The notes beneath the pieces were generated by a model that had not been told where the DNA came from, did not search any database, and saw only the letters and a list, made by a program, of their open reading frames with translations. A program made the position numbers and the translations under genes. 64,000 bases of DNA from Tenuifilum sp040752515 (GTDB lineage: Bacteria > Bacteroidota > Bacteroidia > Bacteroidales > Tenuifilaceae), in NCBI GenBank assembly GCA_040752515.1, contig JBFMGQ010000001.1, positions 124,001 to 188,000 of the forward strand, read 5' to 3'. Each line of letters starts with the position of its first letter. The stretch's first letter is position 1. Of this stretch, positions 7,707 through 15,628 are shown piece after piece.

Positions 7707-10160
7707 ATGAAAAAAACTGTTTTTGCGCTATGCGCATTTTGGCTTGCATTCATAACCATGCGAGCAAATCCATCTGAAAATCTCGGGTTTTCAATTTACG
7801 GTCGAATCACCGATTCCGAAGGAAATCCTTTAGCTGGTGCCTCAGTAAGCCTTGAGAACACCTATTTGGGAACCTACAGTGGAGTTAACGGGAACTACCG
7901 CTTATCGCAAGTTCGACAGGGCAATTACACGCTTGTAGCTTCTTATTTAGGATTTGAAACCGTTAAGGTTGATGTAAAAGTTGACAGGGATGTTGAGCTT
8001 AACCTGCAGCTAAGGCAGTCGTCGCAGTACCTCGATGCAGTTGTAGTATCGTCAACCCGCGCATCGAGCCGGATGCCCATTGCACAAACCACGCTAAACC
8101 GCGAACAGCTAAAGCAAGCCAACACCGGTGGCGATACGCCCTACCTGCTGGAAATGCTCCCATCGGTGGTAGTATCATCGGAAAGCGGTATTGGCATAGG
8201 CAACACGGCCTTCCGCATACGCGGAACCGACCCAACGCGTATTAATGTAACCATTAACGGCGTTCCGCTCAACGACGCCGAGTCGCAGGGCGTTTACTGG
8301 GTCGATCTGCCCGACTTTGCGGCATCGGTTGAGAATGTTCAGGTGCAGCGCGGTGTCGGAACATCAACCAATGGAGCTGCAGCTTTTGGTGCAACGGTGA
8401 ACTTTCAGACCAACACCACCACAACCGAACCCTTTGCAGCGCTCGATTTTCTTGGGGGATCATACAATACTTGGAAAACATCGGCAAGAATTGGAACAGG
8501 GCTAATAAAAAATGGATTTAGCCTGGAAGGTCGATTCTCACAGCTACATTCCGATGGCTATATTGAAAGAGCCAACTCGGATCATCGCTCTATGTTTGTA
8601 ACCGCTGCATGGCATGGGGAGCACAGCCAGCTGAGAGCAAACATTATCCACGGCGAGGAGCATACCGGCATTACCTGGGAGGGTACGCCCGATTACATGA
8701 TGAAAACCAACCGCCGTTATAACCCAGCCGGTGAATATATTGATGATCAGGGAATAACCCGATACTACGACGATCAGAAAGATAACTACTGGCAAACCCA
8801 CTACCACCTTGTGGGCACACACTCGTTCAGCAAGAACCTTACCGCCAACATCACCCTTCACCTCACCGATGGAAGAGGCTACTACGAAGAGTATAAGCCC
8901 AATCGTAAGCTTTCAAAGTACGGCTTACCAAGCTTTTCAATTCGCGATACTATAATCGATCGCACCGACCTTATTCAGCAGAAGTGGATGGACAACATCT
9001 TTTATGGTGGCATTGCATCGGTTATTTACCGGGTTAAAAATTACGATATCACCCTTGGGGGGGGATGGAACCAATACGATGGCGACCATTTCGGCAAGGT
9101 TTTATGGAGTAAAATAAACGTTGGCCTGCCTAACAAATACGAATGGTACAGGAATAACGGTCTAAAAACCGATTGGAATGTTTTTGCAAAAGCCAACTGG
9201 CAACTAATTGATCCCATATCGGTTTTTGTTGATATTCAGTACAGAGGCATTGGCTACACGCTAAAGGGTATCGATTCCGATGTTATCCCAATTAGTCAGA
9301 ACCATAGCTGGAATTTCATTAACCCCAAGGCTGGCGCTACATTCCGAATTAGTTCAGGCAATGAATTCTATGCATCATACGCTATAGCCCACCGTGAACC
9401 TGCACGCAGCGATTTGAAAGACGCACAAAAGGGAGCAACCGATTTTACTCCCAAGCCTGAAAGGCTAAACGATTGGGAAGTGGGCTACCGCATGCGCCTT
9501 CAGAACATCTCCATCGACCTTAACTACTACTACATGCTATACAAAGACCAGCTTGTGCTTACCGGCGAGCTAACCGATGTGGGCTACGCCCGAATGGCAA
9601 ACGTGCCCAACAGCTACCGAACCGGCATTGAGCTATCGCTATCGTCAAAACCTACTACATGGTTTAAATTTGATGGCAGCACCACTCTAAGTAAAAATAT
9701 CATCAAAAACTACACTAACTTCGCGAACCTGACGGACAATCCAACCGACTGGAACGATCTTCAATCGCCTGTTGCTGAATACTTGGGTAATACAGCCATA
9801 TCGTTATCGCCATCGCTTGTTGCAAACGCAAGGCTTACCGTTATTCCAACCCCCAACCTAAAACTATCGTGGATTAGCAAATATGTAAGCAGGCAGTATA
9901 TTGATAATACCGAAAACAAAGACCGCAGTCTTGACCCATACTGGGTAACTAACCTGGTTGCTGAGTATAGCTTTAAAGGCAAATCGAATAAATCGATTTT
10001 TATACAGGGGACATTGAACAACCTTTTCAACCTTAAGTACTCAGCAAACGCATGGGTTTACCGCACACTATTTCAGAGTGGCGATCCCGAGTATGTAAGC
10101 ATTGGCTACTACCCCCAAGCCGAAATTCATTTTATGGTTAGGGTGGGTATTGAATTTTAA
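7707..10160 (+). CDS. TonB-dependent outer-membrane receptor, probably for thiamine or a derivative
   Basis: An 817-residue precursor with a signal peptide (MKKTVFALCAFWLAFITMRA), an N-terminal carboxypeptidase-regulatory-like beta-sandwich (about 30-110, beginning FSIYGRITDSEGNPLAGA), a TonB plug domain (about 120-230, with SGIGIGNTAFRIRG) and a C-terminal 22-strand-type barrel ending in aromatic F. It should import a ligand across the outer membrane using TonB energy. Its place directly behind a TPP riboswitch and ahead of pnuT and thiN points to thiamine uptake; this arrangement is known from comparative genomics of Bacteroidota. A longer frame from TTG at 7533 begins inside the riboswitch, so the ATG at 7707, with AAAGGG 10 bases before it and a proper signal peptide, is the better start. 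Confidence 0.9.
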   Translation: MKKTVFALCAFWLAFITMRANPSENLGFSIYGRITDSEGNPLAGASVSLENTYLGTYSGVNGNYRLSQVRQGNYTLVASYLGFETVKVDVKVDRDVELNLQLRQSSQYLDAVVVSSTRASSRMPIAQTTLNREQLKQANTGGDTPYLLEMLPSVVVSSESGIGIGNTAFRIRGTDPTRINVTINGVPLNDAESQGVYWVDLPDFAASVENVQVQRGVGTSTNGAAAFGATVNFQTNTTTTEPFAALDFLGGSYNTWKTSARIGTGLIKNGFSLEGRFSQLHSDGYIERANSDHRSMFVTAAWHGEHSQLRANIIHGEEHTGITWEGTPDYMMKTNRRYNPAGEYIDDQGITRYYDDQKDNYWQTHYHLVGTHSFSKNLTANITLHLTDGRGYYEEYKPNRKLSKYGLPSFSIRDTIIDRTDLIQQKWMDNIFYGGIASVIYRVKNYDITLGGGWNQYDGDHFGKVLWSKINVGLPNKYEWYRNNGLKTDWNVFAKANWQLIDPISVFVDIQYRGIGYTLKGIDSDVIPISQNHSWNFINPKAGATFRISSGNEFYASYAIAHREPARSDLKDAQKGATDFTPKPERLNDWEVGYRMRLQNISIDLNYYYMLYKDQLVLTGELTDVGYARMANVPNSYRTGIELSLSSKPTTWFKFDGSTTLSKNIIKNYTNFANLTDNPTDWNDLQSPVAEYLGNTAISLSPSLVANARLTVIPTPNLKLSWISKYVSRQYIDNTENKDRSLDPYWVTNLVAEYSFKGKSNKSIFIQGTLNNLFNLKYSANAWVYRTLFQSGDPEYVSIGYYPQAEIHFMVRVGIEF

Positions 10161-10315
10161 TTAGTTAATGCGATTACTGGAAATGCATATAAAAATGGTA
10201 GGGATTTGGTTTTGGTATTCAGAGTCTAAATGTCTTCAAAGTTCTGAATTCTAAAACCTAATTCCCTATCTTTACTTTTTACCCTTTCCTTTAACCTTTA
10301 ACCTTTATTCTTTAA

Positions 10316-10897
10316 ATGAGCTGGCTATCAAACAACTACATCGAACTAATAGGTGCCATTACCGGTTTAATCTACCTATACCTGGAGATTAAGCAAAGGG
10401 TTTGGCTATGGCCCCTAGGCATAATAACATCTGCGTTTTACATCTACATTTTTTATGTATCGAAGTTTTATGCCGATATGGGTTTGCAGTTTTACTACCT
10501 ATTTATCAGCGTTTATGGTTGGTACCATTGGTTGTTTGGAGGCAAAGTAAAAGCAAAGAATTCATTACCCATAACTAACACACCAAAAAGCAACTACTTT
10601 CCCCTACTAGTGGCAAGTGTTGCTTTTTTTGTTATTATAAGGCACATACTGGTAAATTACACCGATTCGCCCGTACCCACAGGCGATGCATTCACAACTG
10701 CCCTCAGCATCACAGCAACCTGGATGCTTGCCCGGAAATATATTGAGCACTGGTGGCTTTGGGCAGTGGTTAACGCTGTTTCGCTTGCGCTATACATTTA
10801 CAAAGGGCTATACCCCACTTCGGTTCTCTTTACGTTTTACACCACCATGTCGTTTGTAGGATATTACCAGTGGAAAAAGGAGAATTCGCATTCCTAA
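10316..10897 (+). CDS. pnuT: PnuC-family transporter, probably thiamine transporter PnuT
   Basis: A 193-residue inner-membrane protein with about six or seven hydrophobic helices and the PnuC-family pattern, including EIKQRVWLWPLGI near 25-37 and the aromatic VYGWYHWLFGG segment near 65-75. PnuC proteins carry nicotinamide riboside; the PnuT subgroup carries thiamine, and intracellular phosphorylation traps the substrate. Here the choice of thiamine rests on context: it lies between a riboswitch-controlled receptor and thiamine pyrophosphokinase. The 155-base gap after the receptor gene has no convincing terminator, so the three genes may share one transcript. Confidence 0.88.
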   Translation: MSWLSNNYIELIGAITGLIYLYLEIKQRVWLWPLGIITSAFYIYIFYVSKFYADMGLQFYYLFISVYGWYHWLFGGKVKAKNSLPITNTPKSNYFPLLVASVAFFVIIRHILVNYTDSPVPTGDAFTTALSITATWMLARKYIEHWWLWAVVNAVSLALYIYKGLYPTSVLFTFYTTMSFVGYYQWKKENSHS

Positions 10898-10944
10898 TTC
10901 CTACATTTTAAACCATTAACTTTAACCCGTACAAAAAAACACTC

Positions 10945-11559
10945 ATGAAAGCAGTAATTTTAGCCAACGGGCAATTCCCATCACACCCAAGGCCACTCAA
11001 CGAACTACTAAATGCGCCCTTACTGGTTTGCTGCGATGGTGCAATTGAGGCACTGGAGAATCTTGCCATAACCCCTAACGCACTGGTGGGCGACCTCGAT
11101 TCCGTTAAGGAACATCTAAAGCACAAGTACAAAAGCATACTTCACTACGATCCCGATCAAAATACTAACGACCTTACCAAAGCGGTTAAATGGTGTTTAA
11201 ACCAACGAATAAAAAACATAGTGATAGTTGGCGCAACAGGTAAGCGTGAGGATCATACGTTAGGCAATATTGGGCTACTTTGTAACTATGCCCGTATGGG
11301 AGTAACTGTTACCATGCTCACCGACACAGGAATATTCCGCCCTTTGCTTTCATCGTGCACCATTGAGAGCTATGCAGGCCAACAGGTATCAATCTTTTCG
11401 CCCAACAATCAAACTGTAATTTACACAAAAAACCTAAAATACCCTATTGTAAACCAACCATTGCCTGAACTCTGGATGGGAACGCTTAATGAAAGCCTGG
11501 GCGATTGGTTTGAGTTAACCTTTTCACCTGGCCCATTGATAATTTACCAGAAATACTAA
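10945..11559 (+). CDS. thiN: thiamine pyrophosphokinase
   Basis: Transfers pyrophosphate from ATP to thiamine to give TPP directly. The 204-residue product has the family signature motifs: CCDGA at 29-33, VGDLDS at 48-53, DQNTNDLTKA at 71-80 and GATGKREDH further on, which bind ATP, magnesium and thiamine. The C-terminal half is a beta-sandwich. It is the last gene of the thiamine operon and makes the ligand that the upstream riboswitch senses, so it closes a feedback loop. The spacing to pnuT is 47 bases. The length is typical of the bacterial and fungal family. Confidence 0.92.
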   Translation: MKAVILANGQFPSHPRPLNELLNAPLLVCCDGAIEALENLAITPNALVGDLDSVKEHLKHKYKSILHYDPDQNTNDLTKAVKWCLNQRIKNIVIVGATGKREDHTLGNIGLLCNYARMGVTVTMLTDTGIFRPLLSSCTIESYAGQQVSIFSPNNQTVIYTKNLKYPIVNQPLPELWMGTLNESLGDWFELTFSPGPLIIYQKY

Positions 11560-11918
11560 AATTCGATACAATATTGACTGGTTAGCCATGATTCCATAGC
11601 TAATGACGCCAATTTACCGGGTCGCTTTGGCAAAAGTAATTAGATTGCTTTTTAAATGGTTCAGAATTCTCTAACCGAATTTGCTAAAGCCCAAAAAAGT
11701 CTATCAATTATTGCGAAACATTTTAGGCATTAATTATAGGTAAAGGGAAATCCCGATAAACACATTCACAAAAACTTACTATAAATAATAAATTTCAATT
11801 TATAACCAATATATACTCCTCTATATCTGCAATATAGGTATTTTACTGTTTAATTCATTTTGATTTTTGTTACATTTTATTACTTTTACACCGGGACTAA
11901 TCAAACGTTTATTGCATT
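11560..11918. other. AT-rich intergenic region without a gene
   Basis: About 360 bases between the thiamine operon and the KAS III gene. I see no open frame, tRNA or convincing structured RNA. It grows very AT-rich toward the right end and contains a short imperfect hairpin (CTATAT/ATATAG around 11821-11837). A possible promoter lies at its end: TTG at 11860-11862 and TACTTTTA at 11881-11888, 18 bases apart. Confidence 0.5.
11860..11888 (+). promoter_or_regulatory. possible promoter of the KAS III gene
   Basis: TTG (11860-11862) and TACTTTTA (11881-11888) resemble the Bacteroidota -33/-7 pair with an 18-base gap. The -7 element differs from TAnnTTTG at the last base, and the spacer is slightly short. 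The ATG is 30 bases downstream. Confidence 0.35.
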
Positions 11919-12995
11919 ATGAAACACTTAAATTCCGTAATCACCGGAACGGGCAGCTATGTGCCAACCGTACGGGTAAGTAACCGTGAGTTCGCCCGCC
12001 ACACATTCTACAACAAGGACGAAACCGCCATTGAAACGCTGGTCGATGAGGTGATAGCCAAGTTCAAGGATATTACCGGCATTGAGGAACGGCGTTGGGT
12101 AACCGACGATTTATGTGCTTCGCACATAGGCGCCATTGCCGCCGAGAAAGCCATTGCCGCCGCAGGAATCGATCGCGAAACCATTGACCAAATCATTGTT
12201 GCCCACAACTTTGGCGATGTAATGCATGGGACCATACAAACCGATATACTACCAAGCATAGCCTCGCGCATTAAGCATCATTTGGGCATTAAAAATCCCT
12301 CATGTATTCCATATGATATTCTTTTTGGCTGCCCGGGTTGGGTTCAGGGTGTTATACAAGCCGATTCCTACATTAAATCGGGATTGGCCAAACGATGCCT
12401 GGTTATTGGAGCTGAAACCCTGTCGCGTGTTATCGATAAGCACGACCGTGACTGCATGATATTCGCCGATGGCGCAGGGGCAACCATCGTTGAAGCGATG
12501 GAGGAAGAAGATAAACGTGGTGTAATTTCAACCGCCATGATGTCGCATACCGTTAACGAGGCATTCTACCTTTACCTTGGCAAATCGTACCACCCCGAAT
12601 CGGATCCAAAAATCAGATACATTAAGATGGAAGGCCGAAAAATTTACGAGTATTCCCTTGTAAATGTGCCTGCTGCCATGAAACTAGCAATGGATAAATC
12701 GGGAATAGATCCAAAGGAACTACAAAAGGTTATCATACATCAGGCCAACGAGAAAATGGATGAAGCAATCGTGATGCGATTTATCCGTCAGTGCAAAATT
12801 GATAAGTCCATAAGTAGCCTCATGCCCATGAGCATTAAAGAGTTGGGGAACAGCTCAGTGGCCACCGTACCCACGCTGTACGATTTGATTCTTAAAGGCG
12901 AGCTCCCTGAGCATAAAATCGAACAGGGCGATGTAATTATGTTCGCTTCGGTTGGAGCAGGGATGAATATCAACGCGGTGGTTTATAAACAGTAA
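11919..12995 (+). CDS. 3-oxoacyl-ACP synthase III family protein
   Basis: A 358-residue thiolase-fold condensing enzyme of the FabH/KAS III class, expected to join an acyl-CoA starter to malonyl-ACP in the cytoplasm. The Cys-His-Asn triad is complete: C138 in FGCPGW, H274 in IIHQAN and N311 in ELGNSSVAT. A histidine in the last position makes it KAS III-like rather than FabB/F-like. It is some 30-40 residues longer than E. coli FabH, and the active-site surroundings (GCPGW) differ from the usual ACAGF type. It may therefore be one of the FabH-like paralogues that Bacteroidota carry, with another starter preference. It stands alone, with a promoter-like sequence ahead and a strong terminator behind. 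Confidence 0.88.
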   Translation: MKHLNSVITGTGSYVPTVRVSNREFARHTFYNKDETAIETLVDEVIAKFKDITGIEERRWVTDDLCASHIGAIAAEKAIAAAGIDRETIDQIIVAHNFGDVMHGTIQTDILPSIASRIKHHLGIKNPSCIPYDILFGCPGWVQGVIQADSYIKSGLAKRCLVIGAETLSRVIDKHDRDCMIFADGAGATIVEAMEEEDKRGVISTAMMSHTVNEAFYLYLGKSYHPESDPKIRYIKMEGRKIYEYSLVNVPAAMKLAMDKSGIDPKELQKVIIHQANEKMDEAIVMRFIRQCKIDKSISSLMPMSIKELGNSSVATVPTLYDLILKGELPEHKIEQGDVIMFASVGAGMNINAVVYKQ

Positions 12996-13015
12996 AGCTA
13001 TTCCATTACATACTG

Positions 13016-13046
13016 AAAAGCACGCGGCTAACTGCGTGCTTTTTTT
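13016..13046. terminator. bidirectional intrinsic terminator
   Basis: AAAAGCACGC (13016-13025) pairs with GCGTGC plus TTTT (13034-13043), with an 8-base loop and a 7-T run. The A-run on the other side makes it usable from both strands. It lies between the KAS III gene and the convergent nuclease-family gene, whose stop overlaps its last base. Confidence 0.85.
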
Positions 13047-14110
13047 CATTGTTGTTTTTCCAATAAATCGATATAAACGGGGAGGTGATCGCTATACCCT
13101 CCGTGATAGCGGTAGCCAATAAATGTTCGGAAAGGTTTCTTCCCGCTGTACTGCTTGTCGGGCTCAAGTAGCTGATCGTTTTCAAATACAGCCGCCTTTT
13201 GAGGCGAAGTGTAAAGTATGTGTTTTCCGCTTAAAAGACTTTGCGACACAATGATTTGATCAATAATTCCCCAAGTCCCCTGATACTTATAGCTTCCGAA
13301 TCCACGATTTTTGAGAATAGCGGCAATGTTAATAAGCCCAGATGGGCAGTTGGAATCGTTCCTTTCACAAGCTCCTAAGCCTTCAACCACTGGGGTACTC
13401 TCAGGCTCATCGTTCAGGTCTCCCATTACCAGTATTCGAGCCTCAGGGTAAAAAACACGTATTGAATCGATTTTACGCTTCAGAGTATTTGCTGCCGCAA
13501 ACCGTCCGCTTTCCGATTCCAACTCGCCTCCGTACTTCGATGGCCAATGGTTCACAAAAACATGCAGCGTATCGCCACCAAGCATACCCCTTACATAGAG
13601 TATCTCGCGCGTTTTTCGTGCCGAATCATCTGTGAAAACCACAGGGATAAACGCCCTTTCCTGAACCCTGAACCTATCAGGGCGATACAGGAGTGCCACA
13701 TCAATCCCTCTCGGGTCGGGCGACTCGCGATGTATCACACTATACTCAAACTTGCTTAAAGGCGTATCGTTTACCAGCTTATGAAGCACAAAGCCATTTT
13801 CCACCTCACACATACCTACAAGCACAGGAGGATCGAGTTCTCCAACAGCCATAATCACCTTATAAATCCCATTGATTTTTGCTTCCATCTTACCCCATGT
13901 CCAATACCGTTGTCCTGTTGGAGTAAACTCTTCGTCGCGGGTAAGCGAGTCGTCAAACGGATCGAAAAGATTCTCTACATTGTAAAACATCACCCTATGC
14001 TTAGCAATTGAAAGGGTTTGGGCAGATAGCACCAAAGGTGCTACTATGGGAATAAATACCCAAATGGCCTTTAGCAAGCAATCTTTACTGGATGCAATGC
14101 ACCGTTTCAT
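13046..14110 (-). CDS. secreted endonuclease/exonuclease/phosphatase (EEP) family protein
   Basis: A 354-residue precursor with a basic N-terminus and hydrophobic stretch ending LVLSAQ, hence probably exported. The remainder shows the EEP fold motifs in order: FYNVENLFDP near residue 40, GMCEVEN, FVNHWPSK, ILVMGDLNDEPEST and the terminal YSDHLPVYI. These supply the metal-binding Glu and Asn/Asp and the catalytic His pair found in DNase I-like enzymes, so the active site looks intact. Substrate cannot be told: DNA, RNA or phosphodiesters are all possible. It lies 13 bases after the lipoprotein gene at 14124-15566 on the same strand, so the two are likely co-transcribed and act outside the inner membrane. 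Confidence 0.85.
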   Translation of the reverse strand: MKRCIASSKDCLLKAIWVFIPIVAPLVLSAQTLSIAKHRVMFYNVENLFDPFDDSLTRDEEFTPTGQRYWTWGKMEAKINGIYKVIMAVGELDPPVLVGMCEVENGFVLHKLVNDTPLSKFEYSVIHRESPDPRGIDVALLYRPDRFRVQERAFIPVVFTDDSARKTREILYVRGMLGGDTLHVFVNHWPSKYGGELESESGRFAAANTLKRKIDSIRVFYPEARILVMGDLNDEPESTPVVEGLGACERNDSNCPSGLINIAAILKNRGFGSYKYQGTWGIIDQIIVSQSLLSGKHILYTSPQKAAVFENDQLLEPDKQYSGKKPFRTFIGYRYHGGYSDHLPVYIDLLEKQQ

Positions 14111-14123
14111 CTTCTTCTAAATA

Positions 14124-15566
14124 TTACTCAATCCGTTCAAAGGCTCCCAAGTCGGGTTTGCCATCGGTTAATCGGTTAATGCCTTTTAAATCGATAGGGA
14201 AACTATTGGCAATGCTAATATCGCCAACGTCCTTTGCAGGGCTCAATGTATCAAGCTCAAAACGCCACTTGGAGATGTCTTTAAACTTGGGATCATCGCG
14301 CTTAACACGCATAAAATGGACAGGATCGCTTAGGTTAATATTCGTGGGCACTCTAAGAATGCAGTCGGTAAAGTTGTAGATAAAACTTGCATTAACGGGT
14401 TGCCCATTATACATGTAATCCAGACCTAACTCGTTGGAAATACTTCCGTATATGATGGAGTTATAGAACGACGCTTCATCCAAATTGCGGGGTTCAACCA
14501 AAATAGGCCCGTTCTGAACAAGCTGATAGGTATAGTAGTTGTTCAGTAAAAGCGCAGGCCCTTTGCGGAACAAATAATCGCCCCAGTAGTTTGCAATAGT
14601 TGTGTGATAAAACCGATACCTTCCGCCCAGGGTTAGGGCAACACAAGAGTATGCCGAATTATAAAACAAGCAGTTATCAACATCAACCCTGGCTCCCCGG
14701 GCTAAAAAGGCAACATAGCTGGCGTTGCCAATTTTTGAGTGTGAAAGCACAAGGGTTGGGATACCGGGTGTGAAACAGGTATCAACCATAAGCCCTATAA
14801 TGGCATTCTTGATATCGGCCCAAGCAATGGAGTTGTTTCGTGAACCTGCACTTAGCCACACCCCACCCCACTGTCCAGCTTTATCGGCATAAAATCGTTC
14901 AAGTCTATCGGCCTGCATGGTAACAGGCATTTCGACCGTACCTTCCACCTTAAGGGTACCAGCCACCACCAATTGGGCATTATTATGGAAATGGAGGCGT
15001 GCACCTGCTGGAATGGTAAGAGTGGCATTTTTATCCACAAAAAGGTAATCGTAAATCAGGTGGGGTTTATTTACTGAGATAACCGTATCGTTTTTAATGG
15101 TTACCGCATTGTGAAGGTAAACATCCTGCCCCCACGCAACCAGCTTTACATCCTGGACATTGCTATTGGTTACAAAAACAATTGAGTCGGGTATTAGCAA
15201 GGGGGCATCGTTCAAGGTAGGATTTATAGTAACCTCAACCATGACAAAGAGGCTATCGCCTGAACGCAAAGGGATATCTTTAACCAATGGCCCAGGGCGG
15301 CCATCAACATTAATTCGGTAAGCCGAAGAACTGCCACCGGCTAAGGCTATTGAAGCAATGCGAACATCGCTTTTGGTAGTGTTGTAAACCTTGAGATAAC
15401 GGGTTGATGAGCCTATTGTAGTAAAAACGGTATCGAAAAGCACTGTATCGGTGCTAAAAGTCAGTTTAATGGAAGGACTTGATGAAAAGTTATCGCTTTC
15501 GCAAGCCCAAAATGCTAACGAGACAAGTAGAATAACTAAAAATCGATTTAACACCTTTTTAAACAT
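14124..15566 (-). CDS. beta-helix-like surface lipoprotein of unknown function
   Basis: A 480-residue product that begins MFKKVLNRFLVILLVSLAFW and has a lipobox cysteine at residue 22 (FWAC), so it is probably a lipoprotein. Next comes a beta-sandwich-like section (about 25-150), with LFDTVFTTIGS and repeated strands. A longer section has short repeated strands such as ARLHFHNNAQLVVAGTLKVE, typical of right-handed parallel beta helices. It ends with LGAFER, as in many polysaccharide- or surface-binding beta-helix proteins. No catalytic residues can be assigned. The ATG at 15566 is preceded in frame by three TTG codons only, so it is the preferred start. It probably leads a two-gene operon with the EEP-family enzyme. 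Confidence 0.75.
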   Translation of the reverse strand: MFKKVLNRFLVILLVSLAFWACESDNFSSSPSIKLTFSTDTVLFDTVFTTIGSSTRYLKVYNTTKSDVRIASIALAGGSSSAYRINVDGRPGPLVKDIPLRSGDSLFVMVEVTINPTLNDAPLLIPDSIVFVTNSNVQDVKLVAWGQDVYLHNAVTIKNDTVISVNKPHLIYDYLFVDKNATLTIPAGARLHFHNNAQLVVAGTLKVEGTVEMPVTMQADRLERFYADKAGQWGGVWLSAGSRNNSIAWADIKNAIIGLMVDTCFTPGIPTLVLSHSKIGNASYVAFLARGARVDVDNCLFYNSAYSCVALTLGGRYRFYHTTIANYWGDYLFRKGPALLLNNYYTYQLVQNGPILVEPRNLDEASFYNSIIYGSISNELGLDYMYNGQPVNASFIYNFTDCILRVPTNINLSDPVHFMRVKRDDPKFKDISKWRFELDTLSPAKDVGDISIANSFPIDLKGINRLTDGKPDLGAFERIE

Positions 15567-15585
15567 CAACAACAAAATAATTTTC

Positions 15586-15593
15586 TACTTTTG
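15586..15593 (+). promoter_or_regulatory. -7 promoter element of the amidohydrolase gene
   Basis: TACTTTTG matches TAnnTTTG. The expected transcription start is near 15599, giving a leader of about 30 bases before the ATG at 15629. No TTG is found at the usual -33 position. Confidence 0.5.
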
Positions 15594-15609
15594 ATAATAA
15601 AACTCACAA

Positions 15610-15617
15610 CAAAGATA
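15610..15617 (-). promoter_or_regulatory. -7 promoter element of the lipoprotein/EEP operon
   Basis: On the minus strand this reads TATCTTTG, an exact TAnnTTTG match. The predicted start near 15604 gives a leader of about 38 bases to the ATG at 15566. It faces the plus-strand -7 element at 15586-15593. Confidence 0.5.
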
Positions 15618-15628
15618 GTTTAACGGAA

